DNA from: Cellulomonas iranensis NBRC 101100 = JCM 18110
GTDB lineage: Bacteria > Actinomycetota > Actinomycetes > Actinomycetales > Cellulomonadaceae
Reading direction: 5' to 3'
Assembly: GCF_001552375.1 (NCBI RefSeq)
Contig: NZ_BCRB01000024.1
Span: 1-50,881, forward strand
Length of the DNA: 50,881 bases
Shown here piece after piece: positions 32,331 through 41,010 of this stretch; the first letter of the stretch is position 1, and each line of letters begins with the position of its first letter. The notes below the pieces were generated by a model. The model made no database searches, was not told the DNA's origin, and was given only the letters and a program-made list of their open reading frames with translations. A program made the position numbers and the translations under genes.

Positions 32331-33113
32331 GTGTCACGCCCGAGCCTCGATCGCGTGCTCGTGGTCATCCCGGCATGGAACGAGGAGGACGCTCTCCCGG
32401 GTGTCCTCCGCGAGGTCCGTGCCGTCTGCGCCACCGAGCAGTCCCTGTCCGCCACGGACGTCGTCGTCGTCTCCGACGGGTCCCGCGACCGCACCGCGGA
32501 GGTCGCGCGCGCCGAAGGCGTCCCCGTGCTCGACCTGCCCATCAACCTCGGGGTCGGCGGTGCGATGCGCGCCGGCTTCAAGTACGCGCTGCGCCACGGC
32601 TACGACGCGGTCGTGCAGCTGGACGCCGACGGGCAGCACGACCCGGCCGCGATCCCCGCGCTGCTCGGCGCGGCGCACGAGCACGGCGCCGACGTCGTGA
32701 TCGGCGCGCGGTTCGCCGGTGCGGGCTCGTACGAGGCCCGCGGCCCGCGCCGTGCGGCGATGCGTGTCCTCGCGCGCGTCCTGTCACGCGTCACCGGGAC
32801 CCGGCTGACGGACACGACGTCGGGCTTCAAGCTCGCGGGGCCTCGCGCGGTCGAGCTGTTCGCCGCGGAGTACCCCGCCGAGTACCTCGGCGACACCGTG
32901 GAGTCCCTGGTCATCGCCGCCCGCGCCGGCCTCGAGATCGTGCAGGTGCCCGTCGCGATGCGGCCCCGGCAGGGCGGCAGGCCGTCCCACAGCCCGGTGC
33001 ACGCGGCCATCTTCCTCGGGCGCGCCGTGCTCGCCCTCGTGATCGCGCTCAGCCGGCCGTCGAGCCACACCGCACGTGCCCGGCTGCACGCCGCGGCGGA
33101 GGTGAAGGCGTGA
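32331..33113 (+). CDS. DPM1-like glycosyltransferase family 2, second copy
   Basis: 260 residues. Motifs: VLVVIPAWNEEDALPGVL, VVVVSDGSRDRT, NLGVGGAMRAGFKYALRHG, donor motif QLDADGQHD, and TDTTSGFKLAGPRAVELF, as in polyprenyl-phosphate sugar synthases. No TM anchor of its own; the C-terminal helix AIFLGRAVLALVIALS is moderately hydrophobic. The start is placed at GTG 32331 because a TACGCT box lies 6 nt upstream. An in-frame GTG at 32280, overlapping the flippase stop as GTGA, would add 17 residues and may be used on the operon message. A DUF2304 gene follows on a GTGA overlap, repeating the pair at 11382-12450. Confidence 0.9.
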   Translation: MSRPSLDRVLVVIPAWNEEDALPGVLREVRAVCATEQSLSATDVVVVSDGSRDRTAEVARAEGVPVLDLPINLGVGGAMRAGFKYALRHGYDAVVQLDADGQHDPAAIPALLGAAHEHGADVVIGARFAGAGSYEARGPRRAAMRVLARVLSRVTGTRLTDTTSGFKLAGPRAVELFAAEYPAEYLGDTVESLVIAARAGLEIVQVPVAMRPRQGGRPSHSPVHAAIFLGRAVLALVIALSRPSSHTARARLHAAAEVKA

Positions 33114-33511
33114 GGGGCTACCTGACGGCGCTCGTCGTGTGCGCCCTGACCGTCGGCACGATCGGCTACCTGCTGCGGTCACGCCGCATCCGCGAGAAGT
33201 ACGCCGCGTCATGGATCGCACTGGCCGTGGCGGTGGTCACCGTCGGCGCCGTGCCGTCCGTCCTGACGTGGCTCGCGACGCTGCTCGGCGTCCAGACGCC
33301 CGTCAACCTGCTGTTCCTCGTCAGCGGTGTGGTGCTGCTGATCGTGTGCGTGCAGTTCAGCGTCGAGATCTCCCAGCTCGAGGAGGAGACCCGGACGCTC
33401 GCCGAGGAGATCGCGCTGCTGCGCCTCGACCTCGAGGACGTGCGGTCGCAGATCCCGCAGCAGGGCGCTGCCGACCCGGACGCCCGCCCCTCGGGCGCAC
33501 CGCCGGCCTGA
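33110..33511 (+). CDS. DUF2304 small membrane protein, second copy
   Basis: 133 residues. TM helices at about 3-21, 33-53 and 62-82 are followed by a clear cytoplasmic coiled coil (about 85-118: EISQLEEETRTLAEEIALLR and onward) and a Pro/Ala-rich tail. The GTG start overlaps the stop of the DPM1-like GT2. The heptad pattern is stronger than in the copy at 11382. It is the last gene of the operon and is followed by a long hairpin. Confidence 0.9.
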   Translation: MRGYLTALVVCALTVGTIGYLLRSRRIREKYAASWIALAVAVVTVGAVPSVLTWLATLLGVQTPVNLLFLVSGVVLLIVCVQFSVEISQLEEETRTLAEEIALLRLDLEDVRSQIPQQGAADPDARPSGAPPA

Positions 33512-33698
33512 CCGGCGGGACGGGCGGCCGGGTCGGCACCGGCCCTCGGCCGTGCGGGGCGCACTCGGCGCAGGTGTCCGCCGGGGCGGGGCGGGTGCGG
33601 CCCCGGGCACGGCCGACCACGGCGCCTCGCCGGGGCGCCGTCGGGCCACGGCGAGGCGTCGTGGCCGGATCCCGACGGCCCCGGGGCGTCGGCGGGGG
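33512..33698. other. Convergent intergenic region
   Basis: This 187-nt gap contains no gene that I can support. Its main feature is the hairpin at 33610-33667; other short GC inverted repeats near 33530-33550 are probably by chance. Confidence 0.6.
33610..33667. terminator. Long bidirectional hairpin
   Basis: CGGCC (33610-33614) pairs with 33663-33667. 33619-33631 pairs with 33650-33662 (13 bp with one G-U), with a small bulge between. It separates the DUF2304 gene from the convergent SpoIID-domain gene. Confidence 0.65.
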
Positions 33699-36359
33699 TC
33701 AGCGGAAGAAGCCCGCCACGTCGAGCAGCACGTGGGTCGTGCCCTGGTCGTTGTAGAGCCGCACGGCTCCCCCGTCCCCGACGCGGACCACGACGGCGTT
33801 CGCCTGCGTGAACCCGCGCGTCGCGTTGAGGTCCGACGTCCCGGTGAGAGGGCGACCCGCCGGCCAGACCCGCACGTGCGTCCAGGGCGCCGTGTGGTCG
33901 ACGGCGGTCACGGTGCCGACGACGGCCGTCGCGTCGACGGGGACCGCACCGCCGGTCACCGTGGCCTGCACCTGGCCCGTCGGCCCGACCGGCGCTCCGG
34001 AGCGCGTGTCGAGGACGCGGGCCGGCTGGACCGGTGTGAACAGCGCGCCCGTCGTCGCGCCGCGGGTGCCGTACCAGCCGACGACGTCGACGACGACGTG
34101 GCTGGACGAGCCCTGCACCGCCACCGTGATCCGGCCGTCGACGACGGGGACCACGGCGCGGTTCGCGATGTCCGCGCCGGGCACCAGGTTGACCGTGGAC
34201 GTCGACGGCAGCGCGCCCGAGCCGTAGGCCACGACGTACCCGTTGCCGGTGGCCCGGGTCGTCGTCACGTTCACGGTGACGGCGCTCAGCGAGGAGGCCG
34301 GCAGCCCGAGCGCGGCGGCGACGTCGACGGAGCGGGTCGCGCCGGGCGCGATCGCGGCGGCGGTGCGGGAGTCCATGGCCCGGACCGGGTCGACCGCGAC
34401 GTACCGCGCCGACGTCGCGGTGCTCGACGTGTAGTAGCCGAGCACGTCCACCAGGTAGTGGGTCGTGCCGATCGCGTTGAACACGCTGACGGCGCCGGCG
34501 CCGCCGACACCGACGGTCACCTGGCTGGCCTGCGTGCGGCCGGGCGACGTGTTGAGCACGGAGGCGTTCGGCATCGCGCTGCCCGCCGGCCACACCCGCA
34601 GGTGCCCGGCGACGCTCGTCCCGACCGCCGTGACGTTGAGGACGACGGCCGTGACGCCGGACGTGGGCACGCCCCCGCGCCCCAGCACGGGCACCTCCGC
34701 GCGCGCACCGGAGCCGAGCGCCTGGAAGGTCGTCCGGGTGTCGACGAGGCGAGCAGGGGTGAGGGGGACGTACCCGCCGTCCCCGACCAGCGGGACGGCG
34801 GCGGGCGGTGCCGCGTCGGCGGGCTGGCGGACCGCGACCGTCGTGGTCACGACGTTCGACGTCCGGCCTGCGGCGTCGGTGCCGACGAGCGTCAGCGCGT
34901 AGCTGCCCGGACCGACGAACTGCGGGTCGGACGCCGCGCGTCCGTCGTACGTGCCGAACCACGTGGCGTTGAACCTGACGCCGGCCTGTGCGCTGCCGGT
35001 CGTGCGCAGGACCTGGCGGTTCGTGCTGCGGTCGACGACCGTCAGCGTCCAGGACATCGCGACGTTCGGCGTGACGCCGACGCTCACCTGGCCGCCGTGG
35101 TCGATCGTCGCCGCCGACACGGCCGGCGATCCCAGCACCGGTGCGGTGGCGCGGGGCTGCCACCAGCTCGACCGCAGGCCGAAGGCGGGGGTGTTGACCG
35201 TCGCGTTCCCTGTCGAGCACTCGAGCCGGACCTGGGAGATCCTGCCGCCGAGGGGCCCGTTGCCGGTACGCCCGGTGACGACCATGGTGCGCAGGGTCCC
35301 GTTCGCCGGGCAGGACTGCGCCACGCGCGCGACCGAGAGCTCCGCCGTCCAGGAGGTGACGGTGTCGCCGGGCGCCGTCCCGGTCCACGGGTCGGCCTTG
35401 GCCACCTGGTAGGGCACGGAGCCCGCGGCCGTCCAGCCGCCGTTCGACGAGGAGAACTCGGTGAACGCGACGGCACCGTTCCACAGTCGGATCTGACCGC
35501 CCGTCGCCGCGATCGCGGCGTCGGTCCGCGCGTCCTCGTACGAGGTGGTGAGCGCACCCGCGGCGTTCGCGACGCCCCGCCCGTAGTACACCTGGCAGGA
35601 GGTGGTGTCGCACAGCACCTGGCCGTTGCGGACCTTCCACCAGGCGTAGGAGCGCGCGGCGACCGCCTGCGCCTGCAGCGCCGCCGGCTGCCAGCTCGCA
35701 GGCGACTCGCGCGGCACGACGCTGCGCAGGTAGTCCTCGATCGGCAGGCTGTTGGTCACGTTGAACGCGGCCCCCGAGGTCGGTTCGATCCGCAGGTCCC
35801 CGCGGTACCAGCGCCCGGTGGTGTCCGACTGGTTCTTCGCGATGATCATGCCGACCTCGTTCTGCGACTCGAGGCGCAGCACGCCGCGGTAGCTCCGGCG
35901 GTCGACGATCGGCCCGTTGACGACGTCCCGCTTCACCGCCGTGATGTCCTGGCCGGCCACGGTGATGGTCCACCGCCCGGGCGGCAGCACCACCTCCTTG
36001 TTGAGCTCCCCCATGCGGATGCTGCGGTTCGCGGGGCTCCAGACGGTCACGGTGTCGGAGGGGGCGAACGCCGCGAGCGTCGCCTTGACGTACTCGCCGG
36101 CGATGGACCCCGTGGTCGTGCCCGGGTAGTAGAACGCCAGGATCTCGGCCGCGGTGCGGCCCTGCAGCGCCGCACCCTGCGCACCCCACTGCGACATGCC
36201 GCGGCCGTGCCCGAAGGCGCGCCCGTCGACGGTCCACGACCCGGACGCCGGGGCCGGGTACACCTCGGCCGCCAGTGCGGCCGGCGCGACCGCGACGAGC
36301 GCGACCCCGGTGAGGACGGCGGCGACCACCGTGGCGGTCAGACGGCGCAGGAGGTTCAC
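33699..36359 (-). CDS. Secreted SpoIID/LytB-domain protein with three C-terminal repeats
   Basis: 886 residues. A Sec signal peptide (1 to about 30, cut after AALA) leads to a SpoIID/LytB domain (about 60-400) with GHGRGMSQWGAQGAAL, IEDYLRSVVPRESPASW and LQAQAVAARSYAWWKV. SpoIID cleaves denuded peptidoglycan and LytB stimulates an amidase; here the role is wall remodelling, details unknown. An Ig/FlgD-like domain (about 415-515) and three 115-residue repeats (from about 527, 649, 771) follow, each with a DTR/DSR motif near the start and a VDVxGYY-like end. The same module ends the amidase at 45361-48204. The GTG start has GAGGA 7 nt upstream and a TATCCT box 35 nt away. Confidence 0.92.
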   Translation of the reverse strand: MNLLRRLTATVVAAVLTGVALVAVAPAALAAEVYPAPASGSWTVDGRAFGHGRGMSQWGAQGAALQGRTAAEILAFYYPGTTTGSIAGEYVKATLAAFAPSDTVTVWSPANRSIRMGELNKEVVLPPGRWTITVAGQDITAVKRDVVNGPIVDRRSYRGVLRLESQNEVGMIIAKNQSDTTGRWYRGDLRIEPTSGAAFNVTNSLPIEDYLRSVVPRESPASWQPAALQAQAVAARSYAWWKVRNGQVLCDTTSCQVYYGRGVANAAGALTTSYEDARTDAAIAATGGQIRLWNGAVAFTEFSSSNGGWTAAGSVPYQVAKADPWTGTAPGDTVTSWTAELSVARVAQSCPANGTLRTMVVTGRTGNGPLGGRISQVRLECSTGNATVNTPAFGLRSSWWQPRATAPVLGSPAVSAATIDHGGQVSVGVTPNVAMSWTLTVVDRSTNRQVLRTTGSAQAGVRFNATWFGTYDGRAASDPQFVGPGSYALTLVGTDAAGRTSNVVTTTVAVRQPADAAPPAAVPLVGDGGYVPLTPARLVDTRTTFQALGSGARAEVPVLGRGGVPTSGVTAVVLNVTAVGTSVAGHLRVWPAGSAMPNASVLNTSPGRTQASQVTVGVGGAGAVSVFNAIGTTHYLVDVLGYYTSSTATSARYVAVDPVRAMDSRTAAAIAPGATRSVDVAAALGLPASSLSAVTVNVTTTRATGNGYVVAYGSGALPSTSTVNLVPGADIANRAVVPVVDGRITVAVQGSSSHVVVDVVGWYGTRGATTGALFTPVQPARVLDTRSGAPVGPTGQVQATVTGGAVPVDATAVVGTVTAVDHTAPWTHVRVWPAGRPLTGTSDLNATRGFTQANAVVVRVGDGGAVRLYNDQGTTHVLLDVAGFFR
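33702..34780 (-). repeat. Three tandem LDTR-type domain repeats in the SpoIID protein
   Basis: Repeat 1 starts near 34778 (GYVPLTPARLVDTR), repeat 2 near 34411 (RYVAVDPVRAMDSR) and repeat 3 near 34046 (LFTPVQPARVLDTR). Each ends with a DVxGYY/DVVGWYG/DVAGFF motif. Order and type match the repeats at 45364-46420 one to one. Confidence 0.85.
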
Positions 36360-36481
36360 GGCAGGTCCTCGGGGTGGGGCGGCGGGGATGCCCCAGGATA
36401 GGGACCCCAGGTCGCCGTCGGGCACCTCACGCCGCACGTGGGCGGATCGCCCCGGCATGTCCGGCAGGGTCGACCCGACGC
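36360..36481. promoter_or_regulatory. Promoter region of the SpoIID-domain gene
   Basis: In this 122-nt gap the minus strand has TATCCT (36400-36395), 35 nt before the GTG at 36359, and a GAGGA ribosome site. No clear terminator for the upstream gene was found. Confidence 0.5.
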
Positions 36482-39058
36482 TCAGCGCGCGGCGCGTGCC
36501 CGGTCGGCGATCTTCCTGGCGAGCGCCGACGGCCCGCCGGCGCGCAGGACGCGCGCGGCGGCCAGGGCCTGCCGTCCCCCGGGGAGCCCGGCCGCCCGCG
36601 CGACGAGACGCGCCCGCGTGTCGTCGGGGATCCCGGGGTGCGCGTCGATCCACCCCTCGGCGACGTCGAACGGCTCGTCGTCCTGGACCGGCACCCAGCC
36701 CGTGGACCGGCGCGGCCCGTGCGCGCGGCGCACGGCCGCCGCCCCCCGGAGCGCGTCGAGGTACGCGCCCGCCTGAGCGTGCGGTCCCCAGCGGAGCAAC
36801 GCCTCACGACGTGCCGCGGCGCCGACCCGGCGACGGAGCAGCGCGTCGTCGAGCAGGTCGCCGATCGCCCTCTCCCACGCGTCGACGTCGGCCGCGAGGA
36901 ACCCCGTCCGCCCGTCCTCGATCGCCTCGCGGAACGGCTGCGTCGGCGACGCCACGGTGGGCGTCTCGACGAGCGCCGCCTCGAGCCACTTGATGGCCGA
37001 CTTGGCCTCGTTGAAGGTGTTGTCGAGCACGAGCGGGGCCAGGTTGACGTCGACGTCCCGCAGCCGGCCGGGCAGCTCGTACCAGGGCAGCATCGGCAGG
37101 CGACGCACCCGGTCGGCGTACGGTTCGAGCGCGGCGCCGGTGGTGAGGAATCCCCCGATCCACAGCTCGACGTCGGGACGCTGCGCCAGCACGCGCGCGA
37201 CCGCGGGCTCGACGACGGCCCAGTCGGCGTCGTGCGTGTTCGTCCCGGAGAAGTAGCCGATCCTCAGCGGCCCCGCCGCGCGGGCGCGGCCGCGGGCGCG
37301 GTCGCTCTGCCGGGCGAGGTCGACGCCGACGCCGTTCGCGAACCGGAACGCCGGCAGCCCGGTCGTCGCCGTGGCGTGCTCGCACAGACGCTCGGTGCTC
37401 CCGACGTACGCGTCGGCGAGCTCCATGGTGGTGCGGTACCGCGCCACGCCGCGCCACCACAGGGCGTGCTCCTCGGGCGACAGGACGTCGAGCCCGTGGA
37501 CCTGGCCCTCGAGCGCGGGGTCGAAGATCAGGTCGTCGATGTCGAACAGGACGGGCACCGGTCGGGGGCGCGCGCGCACGTCCTCGACGACCTGCAGGAT
37601 CTGCGTGGTCGCGGGCACGCGGTACAGCACCAGGGCGTCGGCCCGGGCGGCGAGCCGGGGCACCTCGGGATCGCGGTAGTGCCGGACGTCCGCGTGCACG
37701 CCACGCAGGCGCAGCGCCTCGGCGGGCAGGAACCCGCGGTACCGCAGCGCGGCACCACGGATCCCGACGACGAACAGCACGCGCTGCAGCAGCGCGTCCT
37801 CCGCGTCCAGGGCGTCCAGCTCGGACACGCGGTCCTCCTCCTCGTGCGACGGGCGGACCAGGTCGGTGTACAGGCCCTCCAGGCCGTCGAGCTGGTCCGT
37901 GAAGTCGCGGATCGGCACGTCGCGCTTCCCGCCGCGCAGACGGGCGACCAGCGCCGGGTCGTTCGCGAGCCGCGCGAGTGCCGTGCCCAGCGCCTCGGCG
38001 TCGGCCGCGGGCACGACGACGCCGTTGACGCCGTCCTCCACGACCTCCTCGGGTCCGAGCGTGTCGGTGCACACCACCGCCAGCCCCGCGGCGAGCGCCT
38101 CCCGCGTGACGATCGAGTGCGACTCCCGCATCACCGACGGCAGCACGAGGACGTCGTGCGTCGCCATGACGCCCGCGACGGACGCGCGGTCGTACGCCGG
38201 CAGGAAGCGCACGGCGGCGGGCAGCGGACCCGCGCCGCGCGCGACGCGGGGGTCGACGCCGTACAGGTCGAGCGTCCAGCCGTCGGGCGGCAGGGCCGCG
38301 ACCGCCTCGAGCAGGACCGGCAGGCCCTTCATCGGGTCGCTGCCGCCGGCGAACATGAGCCGCACCGACCCGTCCGACCCGCTCGTGGCGGCCGGGTCGG
38401 CTCGCGGCGCACGGTCGTCGTCCGGCACGCCGTTCTCGTCCACGACCAGGCGTGCGGGGTCGACGCCGTTGGCGGCGAGCACCCGTGCGGCGCTCGCCGA
38501 CGGCGCGAGCACGACGTCGGCGTGCACGAGCTCCGCGGCCAGGAGCGCGTTGCGGCGCTCGAGCCACGCGTGGTCCACCGCGCAGGGGCAGGTCCCGCAG
38601 TCCACCACCAGGCTGCACGGCCGCATGTCGGGCGCGACGAGGAACTGCCGCGCGCACGACCACCAGAAGTCGTGCATCGTCACGACGACCTTCGCCCCCG
38701 ACCGGTGCGCGGCACCGACGAGCCCGGCGCCGAGCGTCTGCAGCGAGTGCAGGTGCACCACGTCGGGACGCACGTCGGCGAGCCAGCGCTCGAAGTCGTC
38801 CGTGACGGCGGGGTTGAGGCTGTTGCGCGGGTCCGACCAGGCCGTCCACGGCGTGGTGACCACCCAGCGGACCGCGACACCGTGCCCGTCGTCCTCGGTC
38901 CACACGGTCAGCGGCTCGCGGTCCTCGTCGAGGTACCCGGCGTACACGTGCACGTCGTGGCCGCGGTCGGCGAGCCCGCGCGCGATCCGCTGCGGAACCA
39001 GCGTGCCCCCGCTGACCAGGTTGGGCGGGAAGTGGGCAGACACCTGGACGACACGCAC
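36482..39058 (-). CDS. Double GT4-type glycosyltransferase (two modules in one chain)
   Basis: 858 residues. Module A (1 to about 385) is a complete GT-B GT4: VVQVSAHFPPNLVSGGTLVP, HLHSLQTLGAGLVG, RLMFAGGSDPMKGLPVLLEA, PSVMRESHSIVTREALAAGL. A cysteine cluster (SCARQ, PCSLVVDCGTCPC, about residues 135-160) may bind metal. Module B (about 415-770) starts RVLFVVGIRGAALRYRGFLP and has VLFDIDDLIFDPALEG, IGYFSGTNTHDADW and FNEAKSAIKWLEAALVETP, a second GT4-like enzyme. A helical tail (about 780-858) follows. Two successive sugar additions by one protein are likely. TAGACT lies 7 nt before GTG 39058, so the transcript is leaderless and divergent from the coiled-coil gene. Confidence 0.9.
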   Translation of the reverse strand: MRVVQVSAHFPPNLVSGGTLVPQRIARGLADRGHDVHVYAGYLDEDREPLTVWTEDDGHGVAVRWVVTTPWTAWSDPRNSLNPAVTDDFERWLADVRPDVVHLHSLQTLGAGLVGAAHRSGAKVVVTMHDFWWSCARQFLVAPDMRPCSLVVDCGTCPCAVDHAWLERRNALLAAELVHADVVLAPSASAARVLAANGVDPARLVVDENGVPDDDRAPRADPAATSGSDGSVRLMFAGGSDPMKGLPVLLEAVAALPPDGWTLDLYGVDPRVARGAGPLPAAVRFLPAYDRASVAGVMATHDVLVLPSVMRESHSIVTREALAAGLAVVCTDTLGPEEVVEDGVNGVVVPAADAEALGTALARLANDPALVARLRGGKRDVPIRDFTDQLDGLEGLYTDLVRPSHEEEDRVSELDALDAEDALLQRVLFVVGIRGAALRYRGFLPAEALRLRGVHADVRHYRDPEVPRLAARADALVLYRVPATTQILQVVEDVRARPRPVPVLFDIDDLIFDPALEGQVHGLDVLSPEEHALWWRGVARYRTTMELADAYVGSTERLCEHATATTGLPAFRFANGVGVDLARQSDRARGRARAAGPLRIGYFSGTNTHDADWAVVEPAVARVLAQRPDVELWIGGFLTTGAALEPYADRVRRLPMLPWYELPGRLRDVDVNLAPLVLDNTFNEAKSAIKWLEAALVETPTVASPTQPFREAIEDGRTGFLAADVDAWERAIGDLLDDALLRRRVGAAARREALLRWGPHAQAGAYLDALRGAAAVRRAHGPRRSTGWVPVQDDEPFDVAEGWIDAHPGIPDDTRARLVARAAGLPGGRQALAAARVLRAGGPSALARKIADRARAAR

Positions 39059-39071
39059 CCGGACGAGTCTA
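39059..39071 (-). promoter_or_regulatory. Leaderless-type -10 box for the double glycosyltransferase
   Basis: TAGACT on the minus strand (39071-39066) ends 7 nt before GTG 39058. Confidence 0.55.
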
Positions 39072-39113
39072 GACGTTGCGCCACCGGCTGACGCCCGGAC
39101 GGCGCGGATGCTC

Positions 39114-39126
39114 TAGTCTTCCGGCC
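39114..39126 (+). promoter_or_regulatory. Leaderless-type -10 box for the coiled-coil/GT2 pair
   Basis: TAGTCT (39114-39119) ends 7 nt before ATG 39127. It mirrors the divergent box at 39066-39071. Confidence 0.55.
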
Positions 39127-39477
39127 ATGTCCGAACCGTCGACCCGTGCGACGTGGCACGCCGACCTCGCGCGACACGACCAGTCCGCGCACCGACGCAT
39201 GGCCGAACGCGCCGCCACGACCGCCGAGCCGCTGCTCCAGCAGCGGTTCGACGCCGTGACGGCCGAGCTGCACGTGCTGCGTGCGGCGGTCGCCCGCCGC
39301 GACGCGCTGCTGCGCGAGCAGACGGCCGCGCTGCGGGAGCGCGAGGCCTACGTGCGCGAGCTGGAGGCACGGCTCGAGAGCACGCCGAGGTCGGCGTCCG
39401 GCACGCTCCGGGGCGTGGCGCGGCGGGTGCGCCGACGCGTCGGTCGGCTCGTGCGCGCGGCCCTCTCCCAGCGATGA
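39127..39477 (+). CDS. Small coiled-coil protein coupled to a GT2
   Basis: 116 residues, unrecognised. No TM helix. A long amphipathic helix (about 35-85) with heptad-like spacing (LHVLRAAVARRDALLREQTA, REREAYVRELEARL) is followed by a strongly basic amphipathic tail (GVARRVRRRVGRLVRAAL), which could lie on the membrane. The ATG follows a leaderless-type box by 7 nt, and the stop overlaps the GT2 start as ATGA. It resembles the helical tails found at the end of some glycan methyltransferases and glycosyltransferases, such as the one at 44416. A scaffold or chain-length ruler for the GT2 is a guess. Confidence 0.75.
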   Translation: MSEPSTRATWHADLARHDQSAHRRMAERAATTAEPLLQQRFDAVTAELHVLRAAVARRDALLREQTAALREREAYVRELEARLESTPRSASGTLRGVARRVRRRVGRLVRAALSQR

Positions 39478-40973
39478 GCACCTTCCTGTCGGTCGTCCTG
39501 CTCACCGGGGGCGACGACGCGACGGTCCTGCGCACCGCCCGGAGCGTCGCGCTCGACCCCGACGCCCCCGCTCGGCTCGTCGCCGACGCGGCGAGCGTCT
39601 CCGCCGACGGTCGCGCGGCGGTGGACGCGGCACTGCCCGGCCGGGTGCAGTGGACGTCCGGGCCGCTGCACACGCGGGTCGCCGCAGCGCAGGGCCGTTA
39701 CGTCGGCCTCCTGGCCCCGGGCGACGAGGTCGAGCCGGGGGTCCTGTCGGCCGTGGCCGAGTACCTCACGGCCCGCCCCGCGACCGACGTGCTGTACGTC
39801 GACGAGCAGTGGGCTGCCCCGGGCATCGAGGGCATCTGCACGAAGCCCGGCTGGGCGCCGCACTACCTCGAGGGCTGGGACTACCTCGGTCGCCTGTGCC
39901 TGGTGCGCTCGACGCTCGTCGAGCAGGTGGGAGGCCTCGGCGACGGCCCGGCGGCCGAGTGGGACCTGCACCTGCGGGTCACCGAGGTGACCGACCGCGT
40001 CGAGCACCTGCCGGTGATCGGCGTGACCCGGCTCCAGCCGCCCTCGACGCAGCCCGACGTGGTCGAGGCGGGACGGCGCGCGGTCGCGGCCCGCTACGAA
40101 CGGCTCGGCGTCGCCGCGGACGTCGAGGTCGCCCACCCGGCGGGCTACCTGCGCGTGTGGCGAGCGCTCCCCGACCCGCCCCCGCTGGTCTCGGTGGTCA
40201 TCCCGACCGGTGGCGGACGACGCGAGGTGCGCGGCGAGTCCGTGCTCGTCGTCGAGACCGCCGTCCGCTCGCTCGTCGAGCGCACGACGTACCCACGCTG
40301 GGAGATCGTCCTCGTCACGAGCGAGAACACGCCCGCGGACGTGGTCGACAAGGTGCAGGAGATCGCCGGGGACCGGCTGACGGTCGCCCCGGTCTCGGGA
40401 GAGTTCTCGTTCTCGCACTCGGTCAACGAGGGCGTGCGGCTCGCTCGCGGCGAGCTCGTCGTGCTGCTGAACGACGACACCGAGGTCGTCGAGCCGCGGT
40501 GGCTGGACCGCATGGTGGCCGTCGCCCAGGACCCGACCGTGGGCGCGGTCGGGGCCAAGCTGCTCTTCGAGGACGGCACGATCCAGCACGTGGGGATCGT
40601 CCACGACGACGCGTGGCTCCCGGTGCACGCGCACCGGGTGGGCGCCGACGACGCGAGCCACTTCGGCGCCAAGATCGTCGACGTCGACTACCTCGCGGTG
40701 ACGGCGGCGTGCGTGCTGGTCCCGCGGCAGCTCTACCTCGAGCTGGGGGGTTTCAGCGAGGAGCTCCCGATGGCGTTCAACGACGTGGACTTCTGCCACA
40801 AGGTGGTCGCTGCGGGGCGCTCGGTCGTCTGCACGCCATTCGCGACGCTGTACCACTACGAGAGCTCGACGCGCGTCGCGGACGTGCGTCCGTTCGAGCG
40901 CCAGTACCTCGTCGACAAGACGGTCGAGCTGGCGAAGCACGACCCGCACGTCAACCACCGTTCGGTGCGCTGA
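39474..40973 (+). CDS. Two-domain glycosyltransferase family 2
   Basis: 499 residues. The C-terminal half (about 240-480) is a complete GT2: VSVVIPTGGG, EIVLVTSENTP, SFSHSVNEGVRLARGE, LLNDDTEVVEPRWLDRM, GAKLLFEDGTIQHVGIV and MAFNDVDFCHKVVAAGR. The N-terminal half (about 1-225) has the same fold order (AAAQGRYVGLLAPGDEVEPG, DVLYVDEQWA, CTKPGWAPHYLEGWDYLGRL) but LLAPGDE replaces the usual LLDHDDE, so the first domain may have lost its metal site. The family layout is known from O-antigen-type GT2s with two domains. ATGA-coupled to the coiled-coil gene. Confidence 0.9.
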   Translation: MSTFLSVVLLTGGDDATVLRTARSVALDPDAPARLVADAASVSADGRAAVDAALPGRVQWTSGPLHTRVAAAQGRYVGLLAPGDEVEPGVLSAVAEYLTARPATDVLYVDEQWAAPGIEGICTKPGWAPHYLEGWDYLGRLCLVRSTLVEQVGGLGDGPAAEWDLHLRVTEVTDRVEHLPVIGVTRLQPPSTQPDVVEAGRRAVAARYERLGVAADVEVAHPAGYLRVWRALPDPPPLVSVVIPTGGGRREVRGESVLVVETAVRSLVERTTYPRWEIVLVTSENTPADVVDKVQEIAGDRLTVAPVSGEFSFSHSVNEGVRLARGELVVLLNDDTEVVEPRWLDRMVAVAQDPTVGAVGAKLLFEDGTIQHVGIVHDDAWLPVHAHRVGADDASHFGAKIVDVDYLAVTAACVLVPRQLYLELGGFSEELPMAFNDVDFCHKVVAAGRSVVCTPFATLYHYESSTRVADVRPFERQYLVDKTVELAKHDPHVNHRSVR

Positions 40974-40977
40974 ACGG

Positions 40978-41003
40978 GGCGGCGCGCCGACGTCCCGGCG
41001 CCC
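40978..41003. terminator. Possible convergent hairpin
   Basis: The 37-nt gap contains GGCGCGCCG and CCGGCGCCC, which can pair with one bulge. Weak support. Confidence 0.3.
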
Positions 41004-41010
41004 GCTCTCC

